From Stictocephala bisonia (taxonomy: Eukaryota > Arthropoda > Insecta > Hemiptera > Membracidae): DNA of 64,000 bases. The position numbers and the translations under genes are program-made. The DNA lies in the NCBI GenBank assembly GCA_035578905.1, contig JAQJVL010000001.1, forward strand, positions 3,774,001 to 3,838,000, read 5' to 3'. The notes under the pieces were generated by a model. That model was not told the origin of the DNA, did no database searches, and saw nothing but the letters and a program-made list of their open reading frames with translations. Below, in pieces: positions 35,791 through 48,162 of this stretch. Positions within the stretch are counted from its first letter, which is position 1. Every line of letters begins with the position of its first letter.

Positions 35791-37827
35791 TTTATACGAT
35801 TACTGCGTTTCTCCTTGAGGGAATAAGGGTGGGGACTGACCCGGTGGTAGTTCTACCATCGCATGGCTAACAGGATAAATAACTACTCGACACATACTTA
35901 GCTCTTTATTGGGTGCGACCTCTATTTCTTTCTTCTCTCTGTGCTCTCTGTCCCAGCCCAGGTGTTAAAAAATGCTGTCATCTTGTGTAAATGTGTCGGT
36001 TCAATCTATTTACACAATATGTAATTTTCTTATTCATCAAAAGAAGACTTTTATCCGTCCTGAAAAGTAACTTTCATTTCCCTTTCATTAAAAAAATGTA
36101 GCAAATTATTTCAGTCATATATTTATTATAGGAGATATCCCTGCACGCTTAGTGTGCCAACCCCGTCACTCACTCGTAAATGCTTTTTCTTCATATTGCA
36201 CATTACATTGTTAAAAAAACTAACCCCTTATGTCAAGTTGGAATGTCCTAAACTGTCTCACTCGTACGGTGAATAGTGACAAAGGCTCAGATTGGCTGGT
36301 ACCTGATCATTTACTATCTACCTTATTGTAGCTCTTTACGAGAAAATGTTTTAAACCCTTCCTAGTACATATCTAGAGTCTATGAAGAATATTTGTGTCA
36401 GGTTGCATGATCCAAAGCGTACAGTTTTTGAGAAACTGTGGTCAGTAAGTTACTGATATTTGGTGTTTATGTCTATATATATTTAAAACATATGAAAACA
36501 AATTAATATCGAACTGAATAATTTTCTTCATCCCAAAGACTTCATTTGTAAGTTAAATGTAAATTGGAGAGTATGCCTGCGCCACAACTATATTAATTTT
36601 AACATTTAAAATGATATATTGCTAACTCTTTAAATATTAATCTCTAAATAAATATCTTAAAATAAATACAGACTAATTTCTGTCAGTAACCACAGAGAAA
36701 AAGAAACAGATGTCGTATATGGCAGCAGCGAAAGCCTGTAATTGGATCACAATTCGTGTATATCTTTATAACTACGTAATAATAATAAACATGACTACCC
36801 TTGATGGTTTGGAGGGGAAAGGGAAAAGGGGAGGGACTGACAATGGTTCTGGCCCGGCCATCCACACGGCGAACTGGAGAACTAACTACTCGACACCCTA
36901 ATGTACTAACTCACCACTCATTATGCGCACTATTGAATGTGACCTCTGATTCTTTCTTCTCTATGGTAAACTCATGTAGAGGGGTTCTAATCAATGAACT
37001 TAAATAATAGGAGGAGGACGTGGAAGATTCTGGAGCTAGAGGTAGAAACGCGTTTATCAATTAATTAATCAACCTTGTCGTCAGTTTATCGTATTGTGCC
37101 TAACATTATTTTTTTACTGAATGCTTCATAGCTACATTGGTTCAGTAGAACCTGATGTCTAAAAGCTCCAGAATATACTTTTAGCTCAAGACATACCGCT
37201 AGCACTGAAAACAGGTTTCGCAACATAGATTTTTGCTATAACGATTATTGAACGTTTTTAGGGATGCTTTCCTCCAAGTCCTGCAGGAAAAACGTAGTAA
37301 TTATTACTACAGATGTTTAAAGGTGTACATTAATCGTAATTGATGTATAAGAGATATTCACTGCGGCCATACGAAAGCGACCTTTGTTTCTTTTTTCTCT
37401 GTGGGAGAGACCAAAATAAGTCATTATAAGATGTTATATTGAGACATATGGTTTTAGCTTTTAAATTACAAATCAGATTGTTTACTTTTCTTACAAATTT
37501 GCTAGAAATGGTAATTTAAACTACTACCAATTTGCATTTCTACGATCACGATACTTGAAAATTAACTCCCTTAATTAGTAAGATGAGTAGTATTTTTAGC
37601 ATTTTATTCGGCTAAAAAGTAGCTAACTACAAGAGAATTATTCATGAGCACGGTTTAAAGCTATTTGAATGTTTTAGTGTCGGAGTGACGATCAATAAAA
37701 TGGTAAAACCTACATAAACTACAGAATATTTTTAAAAACAAGTAAAAGGCCCAACAGCACATGTTTACTGCTATATTTACAGGAAGAGAAAATACTATGG
37801 TGATCGATTTCACGTTTACCATATTCT
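35791..37827. other. Anonymous DNA with three related dispersed segments
   Basis: Segments at about 35830-35945, 36830-36970 and 37360-37430 share words such as GGGACTGAC, TAACTACTCGACAC, GCGACCT or GTGACCT, and TTTCTTTCTTCTCT, so they are copies of one dispersed repeat. At about 36130-36180 lies the reverse complement of the 12245-12295 repeat (GGAGATATCCCTGCACGC, CCAACCCCGTCACTCAC). Overlapping short open frames at 36683-37007 fall in these copies and are not called. Confidence 0.5.
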
Positions 37828-38327
37828 TTAGGGTAGTCTATACCTTGTAATACGTCAATTTAAATGGTATAGTAAACTGAATTGAATGCCACAAATCTCT
37901 AAGGAATCGCTCGGTCAGAAAATATAGCACTTTGAGTATTGAACATTTACTTATGTTCAACAATTTTACTTTAACTTCTTTGTCGAACTGAAGAACGTAA
38001 TAATTTTTATAAGGAATTAATTAAATAATTCATTATTTACACACTTTTACTGTAATAAAACTATATCAAAATTGTACTAATAATACCAGATTAAAATAAA
38101 AATTTTGTTTTATACCAATTGAACATATAAAAACATTTTTGGAAATTTACCGTAACTCATTACTGTGGCAAGAACAAAGTTAAAATGAAATTGTTGAACA
38201 TACACACATTTTCTATACTTAAAGTGCTATATTTTCTGACTGAGCGATTCCTTAGAGATTTGTGGCATTCAATTCAGTTTACTATACCATTTAAATTGAC
38301 GTATTACAAGGTATAGACTTCCCTAAA
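37828..38327. mobile_element. Foldback MITE, ~500 bp
   Basis: The left arm starts TTTAGGGTAGTCTATACCTT and the right arm is its inverse, ending AAGGTATAGACTTCCCTAAA. The outer 112 bases of the two arms (37828-37939 and 38215-38327) match with only a few differences, including the block CACAAATCTCTAAGGAATCG. Weaker pairing continues inward for another 40-50 bases. The middle is AT-rich and non-coding. No clean target duplication was found at the ends. Confidence 0.85.
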
Positions 38328-38687
38328 AGACCCTGGACTCAGCAGTCCTCTAAGCCACCACCATAGCATCTACCCCTTGTACATACGTCATATTTAACTT
38401 ATCTATGTCATCTTCAAGTGTTTGTTGTTTCTATCAACACAAAATATTTTAATTAAGATAATACTAAAATATCTTAATATTAATATCTTAATTATTTTAT
38501 AGCTTACAACATAAAGTTGTAAGCTACGAAAATGTTGTAAACATCGGTATATTGTAGTAAGTATACTTAAAGGAGACGTCAACCATTAAGGGAGCTGAGT
38601 GGTCAGACATATTGAAACTATTCTCCATAACTCCAGGGTTAAACTAATAAGACGTATTTTTTTATGTAAATCTTACGTATTTTTCAG

Positions 38688-39712
38688 TACACGCCTGTGT
38701 TATTGACCAACCCGCCCACCTATATACGCACTGTGGTATTGAAACACCCGCCTACCCATACACGCCTGTGTTAATGACCAACCTGCCCACCTATACACGC
38801 ACTGTGGTATTGAAACACCCGCCTATCCATAGAAGCACTGTGTTAATGACCCACCCACCCACCCATACACGCACTGTGGTAATGACCCACCCACCCATAC
38901 ACGCACTGTGGTATTGACCCACCCATACACGCACTGTGGTAATGACCCACCCACCCATACACGTACTGTGGTAATGACCCACCCATCCACCTATACACGC
39001 ACTGTGGTAATGACCCACCCACCCACCTATACACGCACTGTGGTAATGACCCACCCGCCCACCTATACACGCACTATGGTATTGACCCACCCGCCCAACC
39101 ATACACGCACTGTGGTAATGACCCACCCGCCCACCTGTACACGCACTGTGGTAATGACCCACCCACCCACCTGTACACACACTGTGGTAATGACCCACCC
39201 ACCCACCTATACACGCACTATGGTATTGACCCACCCGCCCACCTATACATGCACTGTAGTAATGATCCACCCGCCACCTATACTTGCACTATGGTATTGA
39301 CCCCCCCGCCCACCTATACATGCACTGTGGTAATGACCCACCCACCCACCTATACACGCACTATGGTATTGACCCCCCCGCCCACCTATACATGCACTGT
39401 GGTAATGACTCACCCGCCCACCTGTACACACACTGTGGTAATGACCCACCCGCCCACCTGTACACGCACTGTGGTGATGACCCACCCTCCCACCTGTACA
39501 CACACTGTGGTAATGACCCACCCGCCCACCTATACACGCACTATGGTATTGACCCACCCGCCCAACCATACACGCACTGTGGTAATGACCCACCCGCCCA
39601 CCTTTACACGCACTGTGGTAATGACCCACCCGCCCACCCACACACGCACTGTGGTAATGACCCACCCGCCCACCCATACACGCACTGTGGTAATGACCCG
39701 CCCGCGTACTGG
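38688..39712. repeat. G-rich 36-bp minisatellite, about 28 copies
   Basis: Unit of 36 bp: TGGTAATGACCCACCCGCCC + ACCTATACACGCACTG, with variants (TAATGAC/TATTGAC, CTATAC/CTGTAC/CCATAC, ACGCAC/ATGCAC/ACACAC). The minus strand is strand-biased G-rich: CCCACCCACCCACCC at 38850-38864 makes a perfect four-run G-quadruplex motif on the minus strand. Related but shorter or more diverged stretches lie at about 43128, 45086, 49295, 60262 and 61345. Since 36 is a multiple of 3 and stops are rare, several frames on both strands stay open. None is a gene. Confidence 0.97.
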
Positions 39713-39914
39713 TGAATGTTGATTTCATAGAGTATTTAAATTTTTTTAATTCAATATTTTCCACACTTACTAAAAAATTTACAAATTTACTTAAAATGAA
39801 TTCATAAGCTATTTGGAAAAACCAAAAATCAAGCAATCAACAGTAGGCGTTTAACATAAATTGTCAAAATCCAAATTGATAAAATCAGGTAATGAACAAA
39901 TGATTTAAGAACTA

Positions 39915-39985
39915 TGAAATGAAATACGTCTTTATTTTTAAGGCGAGGTTATGACTAGACAGTCCTCTCTACCACCTAACCTTAC
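39915..39985 (-). repeat. Dispersed 3'-end fragment with AATAAA, copy 1
   Basis: GAAATGAAATACGTCTTTAT, AAGGCGAGGTTATGACTAGA, CAGTCCTCTCTACCACCTAA matches 59118-59200. Read on the minus strand it ends in AATAAAGAC and then an A-rich word, like the poly(A) end of a retroelement or processed transcript. Only about 70-80 bases are shared. Confidence 0.55.
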
Positions 39986-40019
39986 TACCACCTAACCTAA
40001 CTATCAATGGAGATAGGTA

Positions 40020-40275
40020 TTTGCTTCATAAATACTGTTTCCATAGAGTGGGGGATTTTTGTGATACGTATCGTGTCTATTGATTAGGTGGATGGGTCAT
40101 AAGTATTGTGTACATAGGGTTGGTGGGTCATAAAAATGGTGTCTATAGGGTGGGGCATTTCGTCATACGTATCGTGTCCATTGAGTCCATTGAGATGGGT
40201 CATAAGTATTGTGTACATAGGGTGGGTGATAAGTATCGGGTCCGTAACGTGAGTCATAAATGTTGTTACCACTGG
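40020..40275. repeat. Degenerate ~40-bp tandem repeat
   Basis: Loose repeats of GGTGGGTCATAAGTATTGTG + TACATAG, with the words GTCATA, GTRTC/GTGTAC and ATAGGGTGG or CATTGAG recurring about every 40 bases. Open frames on both strands here come from the repeat. Confidence 0.8.
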
Positions 40276-40439
40276 GTGCTGTTCTGCGTGAGTGGGTGCT
40301 CGGAGTTTTCTTGTTCAGAAATTTGATACGTTTGAAGAAAAAACAAATTACGCTTAGTGCATTAAATGGTAGTATGTTTTGAAGAATTATTTATTACCGT
40401 AATGGTGTAAATTTAGGAAATTATGGTTGGTGGTTAGCG

Positions 40440-40689
40440 ACAGGAGGACGTGCCTGGCGAGGACCCACAGTGGCCAGGTGCCAGCCGGACTCCCGAACTT
40501 GGAATGCGGAGCTGCGTGACGGTGTTGCATCACATGCGTTGGCCGGGAAATCCAACGGCTATGGCAAGTTCTGATCTGCAAGGCGCTGTCCGTGACCGGT
40601 GTGAAATTGTATCGGCAATTCACGTTGTTGGGAAAAGAATAGGCTTCCGAGATAAATTTCCTCACTGACACTTTCCAGGTACAATTCCC
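40440..40689. other. GC-richer segment next to a SINE, unassigned
   Basis: This stretch is clearly GC-richer than its surroundings and holds overlapping open frames on both strands (72 codons plus, 94 and 61 codons minus). None has a product I recognise. It directly continues the minus-strand SINE at 40690-40917, so it may be the rest of a longer composite element. A host exon is possible, but no splice pair is convincing. Confidence 0.3.
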
Positions 40690-40917
40690 AGTATTCTTGA
40701 GAGTTTTTTATTAATCTTTTAACCTTATTCTGCCCATTCCCCATAGACTATTTATATGTGCAGGGAACTTATCAGACAGAGTAAGGAAGAGAACCAGTAC
40801 AGTACAAGGTGAATATTACTGATAAAAACTTCCAGTCAAGGCCAACATTCTCCATCTGAGGCTCAGTGTCCTGACGTCCAAGACCGCTCGGCCACCGGCT
40901 CTCCCACTTATAGTAGT
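40690..40917 (-). repeat. tRNA-derived SINE, family B, copy 2
   Basis: Read from 40917 leftward the sequence starts GTGGGAGAGCCGGTGGCCGA + GCGG, the same tRNA head as at 25677. It then continues GGCCTTGACTGGAAG, ATCAGTAATATTCACCTTGT, TTACTCTGTCTGATAAG, GTTCCC. The B box is decayed in this copy. Confidence 0.7.
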
Positions 40918-41087
40918 CACATGAGTGTATTACAAAAATACAGAGAAATTTACCTATGAGCTATTCTTTGTCTGATGGTTAACTAGTACAATAAATGTAT
41001 TTTATGTATTCAAGTTTTATGTGAAGACTACAGCAATTTCACACATGTAGAGTAGTCTTAAGTTTAATCATGTAAGATAGCCAAAAG

Positions 41088-41852
41088 TAAAGTTACAGTC
41101 AACTATGTAATTATTTGAGCACATTTAGCTCGATGGTTAGAGTGAAAGAAGGCATGTAGAACGTAGGAGGATCAAAAGTAGTTACAGTCAACTTTGTAAT
41201 CATTTGAGCACATTTAGCTCGATGGTTAGAGTGATAGAAGGCATGTAGAACGTAGGAGGATCAAAAGTAGTTACAGTCAACTTTGTAATCATTTGAGCAC
41301 ATTTAGCTCGATGGTTAGAGTGATAGAAGGCATGTAGAACGTAGGAGGATCAAAAGTTGTTACAGTCAACTTTGTAATCATTTGAGCACATTTAGCTCGA
41401 TGGTTAGAGTGATAGAAGGCATGTAGAACGTAGGAGGATCAAAAGTTGTTACAGTCAACTTTGTAATCATTTGAGCACATTTAGCTCGATGGTTAGAGTG
41501 ATAGAAGGCATGTAGAACGTAGGAGGATCAAAAGTTGTTACAGTCAACTTTGTAATCATTTGAGCACATTTAGCTCGATGGTTAAAGTGAAAGAAGGCAT
41601 GTAGAGCGTAGGAGGATCAAATGTAGAGTTACAGTCAACTATATAATAATTTGAGCACATTTAGCTCGATGGTTAAAGTGAAAGAAGGCATGTAGAACGT
41701 AGGATGGTCAAAAGTAGTTACAGTCAACTTTGTAATCATTTGAGCACATTTAGCTCGATGGTTAGAGTGATAGAAGGCATGTAGAACGTAGGAGGATCAA
41801 ATGTAGAGTTACAGTCAACTATGTAATCATTTGAGCACATTTAGCTCGATAT
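41088..41852. repeat. 89-bp tandem array, about 8.6 copies
   Basis: Unit with GTTACAGTCAACTTTGTAAT, CATTTGAGCACATTTAGCTC, GATGGTTAGAGTGATAGAAG and GCATGTAGAACGTAGGAGGA. GTTACAGTC recurs at 41092 (partial), 41181, 41270, 41359, 41448, 41537, 41628, 41717 and 41808. Central units are almost identical; the two edges carry extra A or T bases and substitutions. Confidence 0.97.
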
Positions 41853-42476
41853 CTATATTTTGTTTACCCGTTTAGATAATAATTTAAATGAAGAAAAATG
41901 AATGGATTCATCTTGTTCATTATTTTGTTCTGAGTTACGATAAGTAAAGTTTACTGTAAGACGATTTCAAAAAAAATCTGCTCCGGGATTATTTTTCATT
42001 AACATTATAGTAGTTAATTATAGCTAATACACTTTGTGAAAGTTATTTTTTGACCATATTATCAAGCGCTGAAACATTTAATTTTCTCTCTAAGTTAGGT
42101 TCCAGGTGATAATAAGTGCATTAGCAGCATTTATTGGTATAGATTAATCATTCCGAACAGCTGTTCGCTTCCGTGCAACAGCTCGTATCGGTAGTACCCG
42201 ACAAAATGCCACTACTTCCATTCAACAATCTATCGGAACATTTTCATATAAATTGTATGAACCGCTTTAAGAAATAATAAACGAGGAAGCTCTTTGCTAT
42301 CGTGTCCTGAACATTCTTTTTATCCAGCATCTTTCTATTGAAGAAGTTCTCAAATTGTTTTATTCTAGGAGTGGAAAGAGAAGCAATATCAATATAGTTT
42401 ATTGCACGATGAGTGACGTAAGATCAATTTTTAAACATTCTTTTCCGCATATAATTTAAGCCTCTACAAACATAAT
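41853..42476. other. No recognisable feature
   Basis: AT-rich sequence. No coding or repeat signal that I can support. Confidence 0.5.
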
Positions 42477-42901
42477 TTAAGAGTCCGCAGAGGCTGTGGA
42501 CCGTCTTGGTTTTAATCCCACAAGAACAATTTATATGCAAATCCATAGATTTTCGTTATTTACTGACCAAAAGTCGTGTGTGAGGTGTTATTTTAAATCT
42601 TGTAATAATTCCATTGGATTTGCTTTAGATATTTTGAATACATACGCCTATTTTGAAACATAGGTGAAAATAAAAACTTTAAAAAAAATATTTACTATAG
42701 TTTTTCTATAAAAACAATTAGGAACTGGCAAAGCAATTCCAGCGCATAGTTTCATTCTTAATCAAATGCAATTTGTTTGGAAAAATCCGTTTAAAAATAC
42801 CTGTTTAGTTTGCATACGCGTGATCGTATTTCCGGTTGGAAAATAACTTTGTTGGCATGGGATTAAAACCAACATGGCCGACAGCCTCTGCAGACACTTA
42901 A
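42477..42901. mobile_element. TTAA-flanked MITE, family E, copy 1
   Basis: A TTAA at 42477 is followed by GAGTCCGCAGAGGCTGTGGA + CCGTCTTGG and TTTTAATCCCACAAGAACAA. The right end mirrors it (GGGATTAAAACCAACATGG, CCGACAGCCTCTGCAGACAC) and is followed by TTAA at 42898-42901. Length is about 425 bp with inverted ends of about 55 bases. TTAA target sites are the hallmark of piggyBac-type transposition. No coding capacity. Confidence 0.85.
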
Positions 42902-44090
42902 TTACTAGCTGTTTGAATTACGTCATTTACTATAATAGCAGAGCTCTAATTGATTAGTTCAATAAATTTGATGCAAAGCGCGTGTGGTTGTTTGTGTAAA
43001 TTATAAATAGAATCTTTTTATCAAAGATTATTTTTTTACAAAATATTACATTACTATAGCTAATTACCACCACATAACGTGATTTCATTGTTTTAAGGAT
43101 TTTGCTGAGCAATGTTTATTGCACGTCCCGCCTATCCCTACACGTACATTGCTATTGGAGTATGACATAAAATATACTTTTCACTGGCTTTTAATAAAAC
43201 GAGGTATACATTTTTGAAACTTCATTTTAAATTGAATCACATTGTTAGAATATTGCCCTTTCAACTTACAAATGTTAATTTTTTTAAATTTATATCTTGA
43301 ACACGCAGAATTACATTTAAGTAGCCCTATTTGACTCGAGTTGTCACTCATAACGTTATTTTTACGATTATTTATTAGCAGATATTACGAACATTAATTA
43401 TTTTATTTGCTTTATTGTGAGATCTGCAGGTAGACTCATTAAACATTTTATCTATTTTCTATTGTTTGTTTTATTATTGTTTAATATGGCCACGTCACTG
43501 GTAATAGTGGCAGGAAGTTTACTGTTGTTTTGTAAAATATTTTTACTTTTTGTAAATAATTATTTATCAATATTAAAATTTAACATAGATCTCATTTAAT
43601 TCAATTAATTTTTTAAGTCAATTAAATAAATGTTTTGTAGCTAAATACTTGATGATGTATTATTTTTAGTTTTAAACAGATATGTTAGTTCATTCAATTC
43701 AGATATAATAACTTGATTTGATCTATATGTTATATCAATACATAGCAAAACAAGATGTTCCTTAGTGGGAGCTTGGTTACGTAGCCACTTTATAACGTAA
43801 TCAAATTCGAAACCTCATGAAACATTCAGATAAAGTACGTAGTAAGTTTATGAAATCACAGAACAAAATGTATAACTATACCGTAACCTAAGAAATAGTT
43901 TCACTATTTTTATCTGTAAAAACATTGTTAATATTGATTTGGTTGTACTAAACAATGCAATACAGCTTGCTTGATTTTTTTTGTTTGGGTATTTTTGGGG
44001 ACTATTAAAAAGTAAAAAGCGGCTTTAATTAATGATACACGTAGAATGTAATACGTGTGAATACATTCTCACAATAGTTACTTAGGTTAT
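42902..44090. other. AT-rich DNA with a minisatellite relic near 43128
   Basis: CCCGCCTATCCCTACACGTA at 43127 resembles the CACGTAC..TATACCC units of the G-rich 36-bp family. The 60-codon open frame at 43417-43599 is hydrophobic and AT-driven, and is not called. Confidence 0.5.
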
Positions 44091-44197
44091 GTTTTACAAC
44101 ATTGTTAGATAACCTCAACAAACACTCATACAGAATCAGTTTTACAACATTGTTAGATAACCTCAACAAACACTCATACAGAATCAGTTTTACACAG
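44091..44197. repeat. Direct duplication of 48 bp
   Basis: GTTTTACAACATTGTTAGAT and AACCTCAACAAACACTCATA + CAGAATCA occur twice head-to-tail, at 44091 and 44139, followed by the first bases of a third copy. The copies appear identical, so this is a recent event directly upstream of a SINE. Confidence 0.95.
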
Positions 44198-44204
44198 AGG
44201 TATT

Positions 44205-44470
44205 CAAATTGGTCGGTAGTAGTTGATTATAGTCCAGCTTGATTATCTAAAGGTTCTCAGTTCGATCCCAATCAGAGTCATAACAAGTTTTGTAACGGAT
44301 CAGCTGATAATCACCGGCTGTTCATTTGTCATTGGGCTATTAATTAATGACACTTTCTAAAGAATAGTCGGCCTTAGTTTCTAACAATGACTACATTCGC
44401 TCATCTACACTCATTCTAAATCCAAAATCACCCATATCTTGACGATTGGCGTCTTATGAATAAAAAGGGA
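44205..44470 (+). repeat. tRNA-derived SINE, family C, plus copy
   Basis: B box GTTCGATCC at 44260-44268 and a loosely tRNA-like head before it. The body (TTGTAACGGATCAGCTGATA, AGTCGGCCTTAG, CTACATTCGCTCATCTACAC, CACCCATATCTTGACGATTG) is found in reverse at 26408-26620. The A box is weak, as in old copies. Confidence 0.65.
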
Positions 44471-45302
44471 AAATAATGACACAGATTTGTGATCTGAAAC
44501 TTTAGTAAGGACTAAATTAAGTTTGTTAAAAAAGGTACTTTACAATTTTAGATATAGTGAAGTTAAACAATATGTTCTAAATTAATTTAAAAGTACAATT
44601 TATTTTGAAACTTTACGACCAAATTTACCTTCATCTGACGGTTAAGATATGGCAGTCGTGACTCAGCTCAGTAAATTCTGTGGCAAGGTGCTCCACAGTT
44701 CGCAAAACTAGAACTGCAGATAAAGTAGAACTACAGGTATTCCGGAAAGACATGGTCTCCTTGACCTTGAACGAATAAACTGCACCTATGGCACTATTCT
44801 CTAAGGTCACTCGGATTGGATTACTGGATAACAGCTGATAAAAAATTATCAAAACTCAATTACCATCTTCAGCCGTTATGCGAAAATAAATTTAGAGTTA
44901 CTGATGGAATATCGTGGTAACTTTATGGTAAATAGGTAAATGTAGTCTTGTAATCAACGAAGATTGGTGAGCTAAGTCGATATAAGAAGCTAAGAACATT
45001 AAGATTGTAATGTTAGATCTAAGAAAATTGGTTGGGTTTAAGAGATTTGAAAACACTGATCCTACAGTTAGATTTAAAACCTTTAAAATGGGGTGGGGTC
45101 AATATCACTTTACGTGTATGGGGAGGGGTTGTATGGGTGGCCGAATGGGTACTTGTATCTGGTGGTCAAGATTGTTAATCATTTGTTGGTCTGTCTGAAG
45201 ACACAAAACGAAATTTTAAGAAAGCCTTTAATTTATACAGTACTTTTATAAACATTTTTACTAATAATACTGGATTTAAGAAATGTCATAAGAAATTGAT
45301 TA
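44471..45302. other. Anonymous DNA with a G-rich minisatellite relic
   Basis: At 45086-45165 GGGGTGGGGTCAATATCACT, TTACGTGTATGGGGAGGGG and TGGGTGGCCGAATGGGTACT are one or two relic units of the G-rich family. The rest holds nothing I can assign. Confidence 0.5.
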
Positions 45303-45756
45303 TTAAGAGTCTGCAGGGACTGTCGGCCATGTTGATTTTAATCCCATAAGAACAATGTTGTTTGCAAATTCATATTTGTTCGTTATTTTTTTAACCAAAA
45401 TTCGTGTGTGGGGTGTCATTTTAAACGTTATCATATTGCGCATTGGGTTTGTTTTTGATATTTTAAATACATACGCCTGGTTTTGAAAAATAAATAAAAA
45501 TTAAAACTTCAAACTAAACATTTCTTATATTTTTTCCATAAAACCAATTAGGAATTCACAAAGCAATTCTAACACGCAATTTCATTCTTGATCAAATGCA
45601 ATTTGTATGAAAAAAATCCTTTTAAAAATAACTGTAGGCCTATAGATCGGATACAAGTGATCGGGATACAGTACGTTCCGTTCGAAAATAACATTGTTCT
45701 TATAGGATTAAAACCAACCTGGCCGTCAGCCTCAGACAACCTCTGTATACTCTTAA
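45303..45756. mobile_element. TTAA-flanked MITE, family E, copy 2
   Basis: TTAA at 45303 then GAGTCTGCAGGGACTGTCGG + CCATGTTG and TTTTAATCCCATAAGAACAA. The right end is inverse (GGATTAAAACCAACCTGGCC, GTCAGCCTCAGACAACCTCT) and ends with TTAA at 45753-45756. About 454 bp. The right end has a small internal duplication (CCTCAGACAACCTC), which explains the extra length. Internal sequence aligns with copies 1 and 3. Confidence 0.85.
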
Positions 45757-48162
45757 GCTATTGTATCGATAAATTAAGGTGATATTTTTATTCACAAAAA
45801 TGTTAAACTCAATGTGTGTACCATGTATACAAACAATGTACTTACTGAAGAATTTTAAAATTTTAGAATTTATTCAACAAAATAACGCAGTTTATAAACC
45901 TCTTAGTTTTTTTATAATTTAAATAAAAATGAAAAATATGTTCATATGTTGTGTTTTTCCATCGCATTTTAGTTTAGATTGTAGGTTTTAGTTTGAGCAT
46001 GACGAGTCGTCTATTTGTAATAATATTACGTACAGAAAAGACAAATGTAACGTAACAATATATTAATAGATGTAAATTTACCAAAAGAGAAAGAAGGCCA
46101 ACCCAAAACACACCCAAATTCGAAACAGATTCAAAAGTGCCAACGGAAAAAGAGAGTTATAACAAGGTGCATGATCTCAAATTTAAAAAAATCGAGAAGG
46201 TGTAATTTTTTAAAAAGGAACAGACCAATATCAATATTATAAATATCCCAAATATTAGTCACACCCATTATGAGATCTATTTTAGGTTATCAAATGCAGT
46301 TTGATTTACAGTATTTCATAATATGTTTTGGAATTAAGTAATTTAAAAAACAATAGCCTTAAATTTTATTTGTATACTTGTTGTTAAGTAGCCCTTTGAA
46401 ACATTAAGATTGTTTCATATTAAATTTAATTTTGCAAAAAACTGTGTGATGAAAAAATTGTAAACAAAAAGAAGCCGAATGTTAACGTAATAGTCTGCGA
46501 TGATCATAAAAACAGAAGGACAGAGGTATTAATTAGATAATTCAAAATTATAGCTACACAATTAGGAAAACAGTTAAAACAAAACAATTCTAATGCTGAA
46601 ACAATAATTTAATTTACAAAGGAAATTGAAAAAAATAATAAAAAAATAGGAAAAAACAAACTCAACAACTAAAGATAAATAATTATAACAAATACATTAG
46701 TTATGCATACAATTCTGTAATCCGAATTCGACAACTAAAATATAGCAAACATAATAACCCTAAAAAACCGCTATCTGCATGGGCCATAGCAAAACAGAAG
46801 GACAGAGGTATTAATTACATAATTAAAAATGCTGATTATACAATTCGTAAAAAATTAAAAACAAAGCAACCCGAATGTTAAAATAATATAGTTAAAAAAA
46901 ATACACACATACATAAAAACAATTTAAAAACTAAAATTTAACTTCATTAGGCCTATACAAAATTTAATTATATGAATTTTGTAACTAAAAAATGTGAAAC
47001 ATAAAATTTGCTCCAAACAAAACAAACCCTTATCTGAAGCTCGTTATGTCGGATGTTGTATAAACAATGCTACCATTCTTCCTGATGTCGGATGTGATTT
47101 ACACTATCTCACTAAACATCCACTTAGCAAACAACTTGTGAGTTTCGCGATCTGGTGCGAAACTGAACAGTAACCATTGCTTTACTAAAAATGACGTAAC
47201 GAGTCTTCAGTGTAGAATATTCAATTATGTTTCTACGTGCAATCGTTATTTTAAAACAGTTAACGAAGACGTTAAAATCAAATCGGTAAAATTTTGCGTA
47301 TTATTATTACGTTTTTTATTTATTCCAACAACATGTATAATATAAAACGAGGAAAATTCCTCTATGACTATTATATAGGCTGGTATTGATGTTTCTTTTT
47401 CTCGTTTGTTTTTTGTCTTGTTTTTAAATTGCGAATATTGACACATATTTTGTTTGTAAGCCTCTGTAACTGGACCTCATGCCTTTTTAATGTTTGTATA
47501 TAAAAAATTTTTAGTTTTTTACTACAGAACAATTTGTATTTTCAAAGTACAGTAGTAACTATTATATTGAATATGTACTGTAATTTTTAGTCCTTATTGT
47601 AAAATTGATTATAGTATTTATTAAGTGTTTAAAGCTTTTGTAAAGTGTCAATGTTTTTTATCATGTATAATTCTTAGAAAAATGTTGAGAATGACATTCT
47701 TTATAACATTCTACATATGCATTCATAATGGTATGTTAAAATGTAGTGTCTTTCTTCCTTACGATAGACTTTTGTTTTATTTTAGGAATTGTAATGGTTT
47801 TTAATTAAAATGTATCTAACGATAGATTACTTTCAATTCCAACACACTGGAACTTACTGTAATTCATAGTTTAATCACCTATCAATAATTTAAAAATATT
47901 ACAACCTTTAAATAGCTCATTTCTATCATATGAACTCTAAATTACGGGGGGGGGGGGGTTTAAGGCAATCAGTCGATTTCAGATAAAAATAATTCACTAA
48001 TTTTTATTTTATTCTTAGCATTTTAAGGATACAAAACACTATTTAAGTTTTAAAATTTTAAACATTTAAATTTAAGAGAATCTAATATTTTTAAAACGTG
48101 TTCCTCAAAGACAGCTAAATTAGTAATAAACAAATCACGTGTCACGTGACTTAGTGACTTAC
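45757..48162. other. AT-rich DNA with a loose internal duplication
   Basis: AAAACAGAAGGACAGAGGTA followed by TTAATTA occurs at about 46508 and 46792, and CCGAATGTTAA words lie near both, so the region 46440-46920 contains a diverged duplication. A G-run of about 12 bases lies at 47945. No genes are recognised. Confidence 0.5.

Noticed and set aside
38791..39836. Histidine/glycine-rich or threonine/proline-rich frames on both strands
   Set aside because: Products of the 36-bp G-rich minisatellite, open in several frames on both strands at once.
40387..40744. Protein-coding gene in the GC-richer segment
   Set aside because: Overlapping frames on both strands have no family match, and the segment continues a SINE; left as unassigned.
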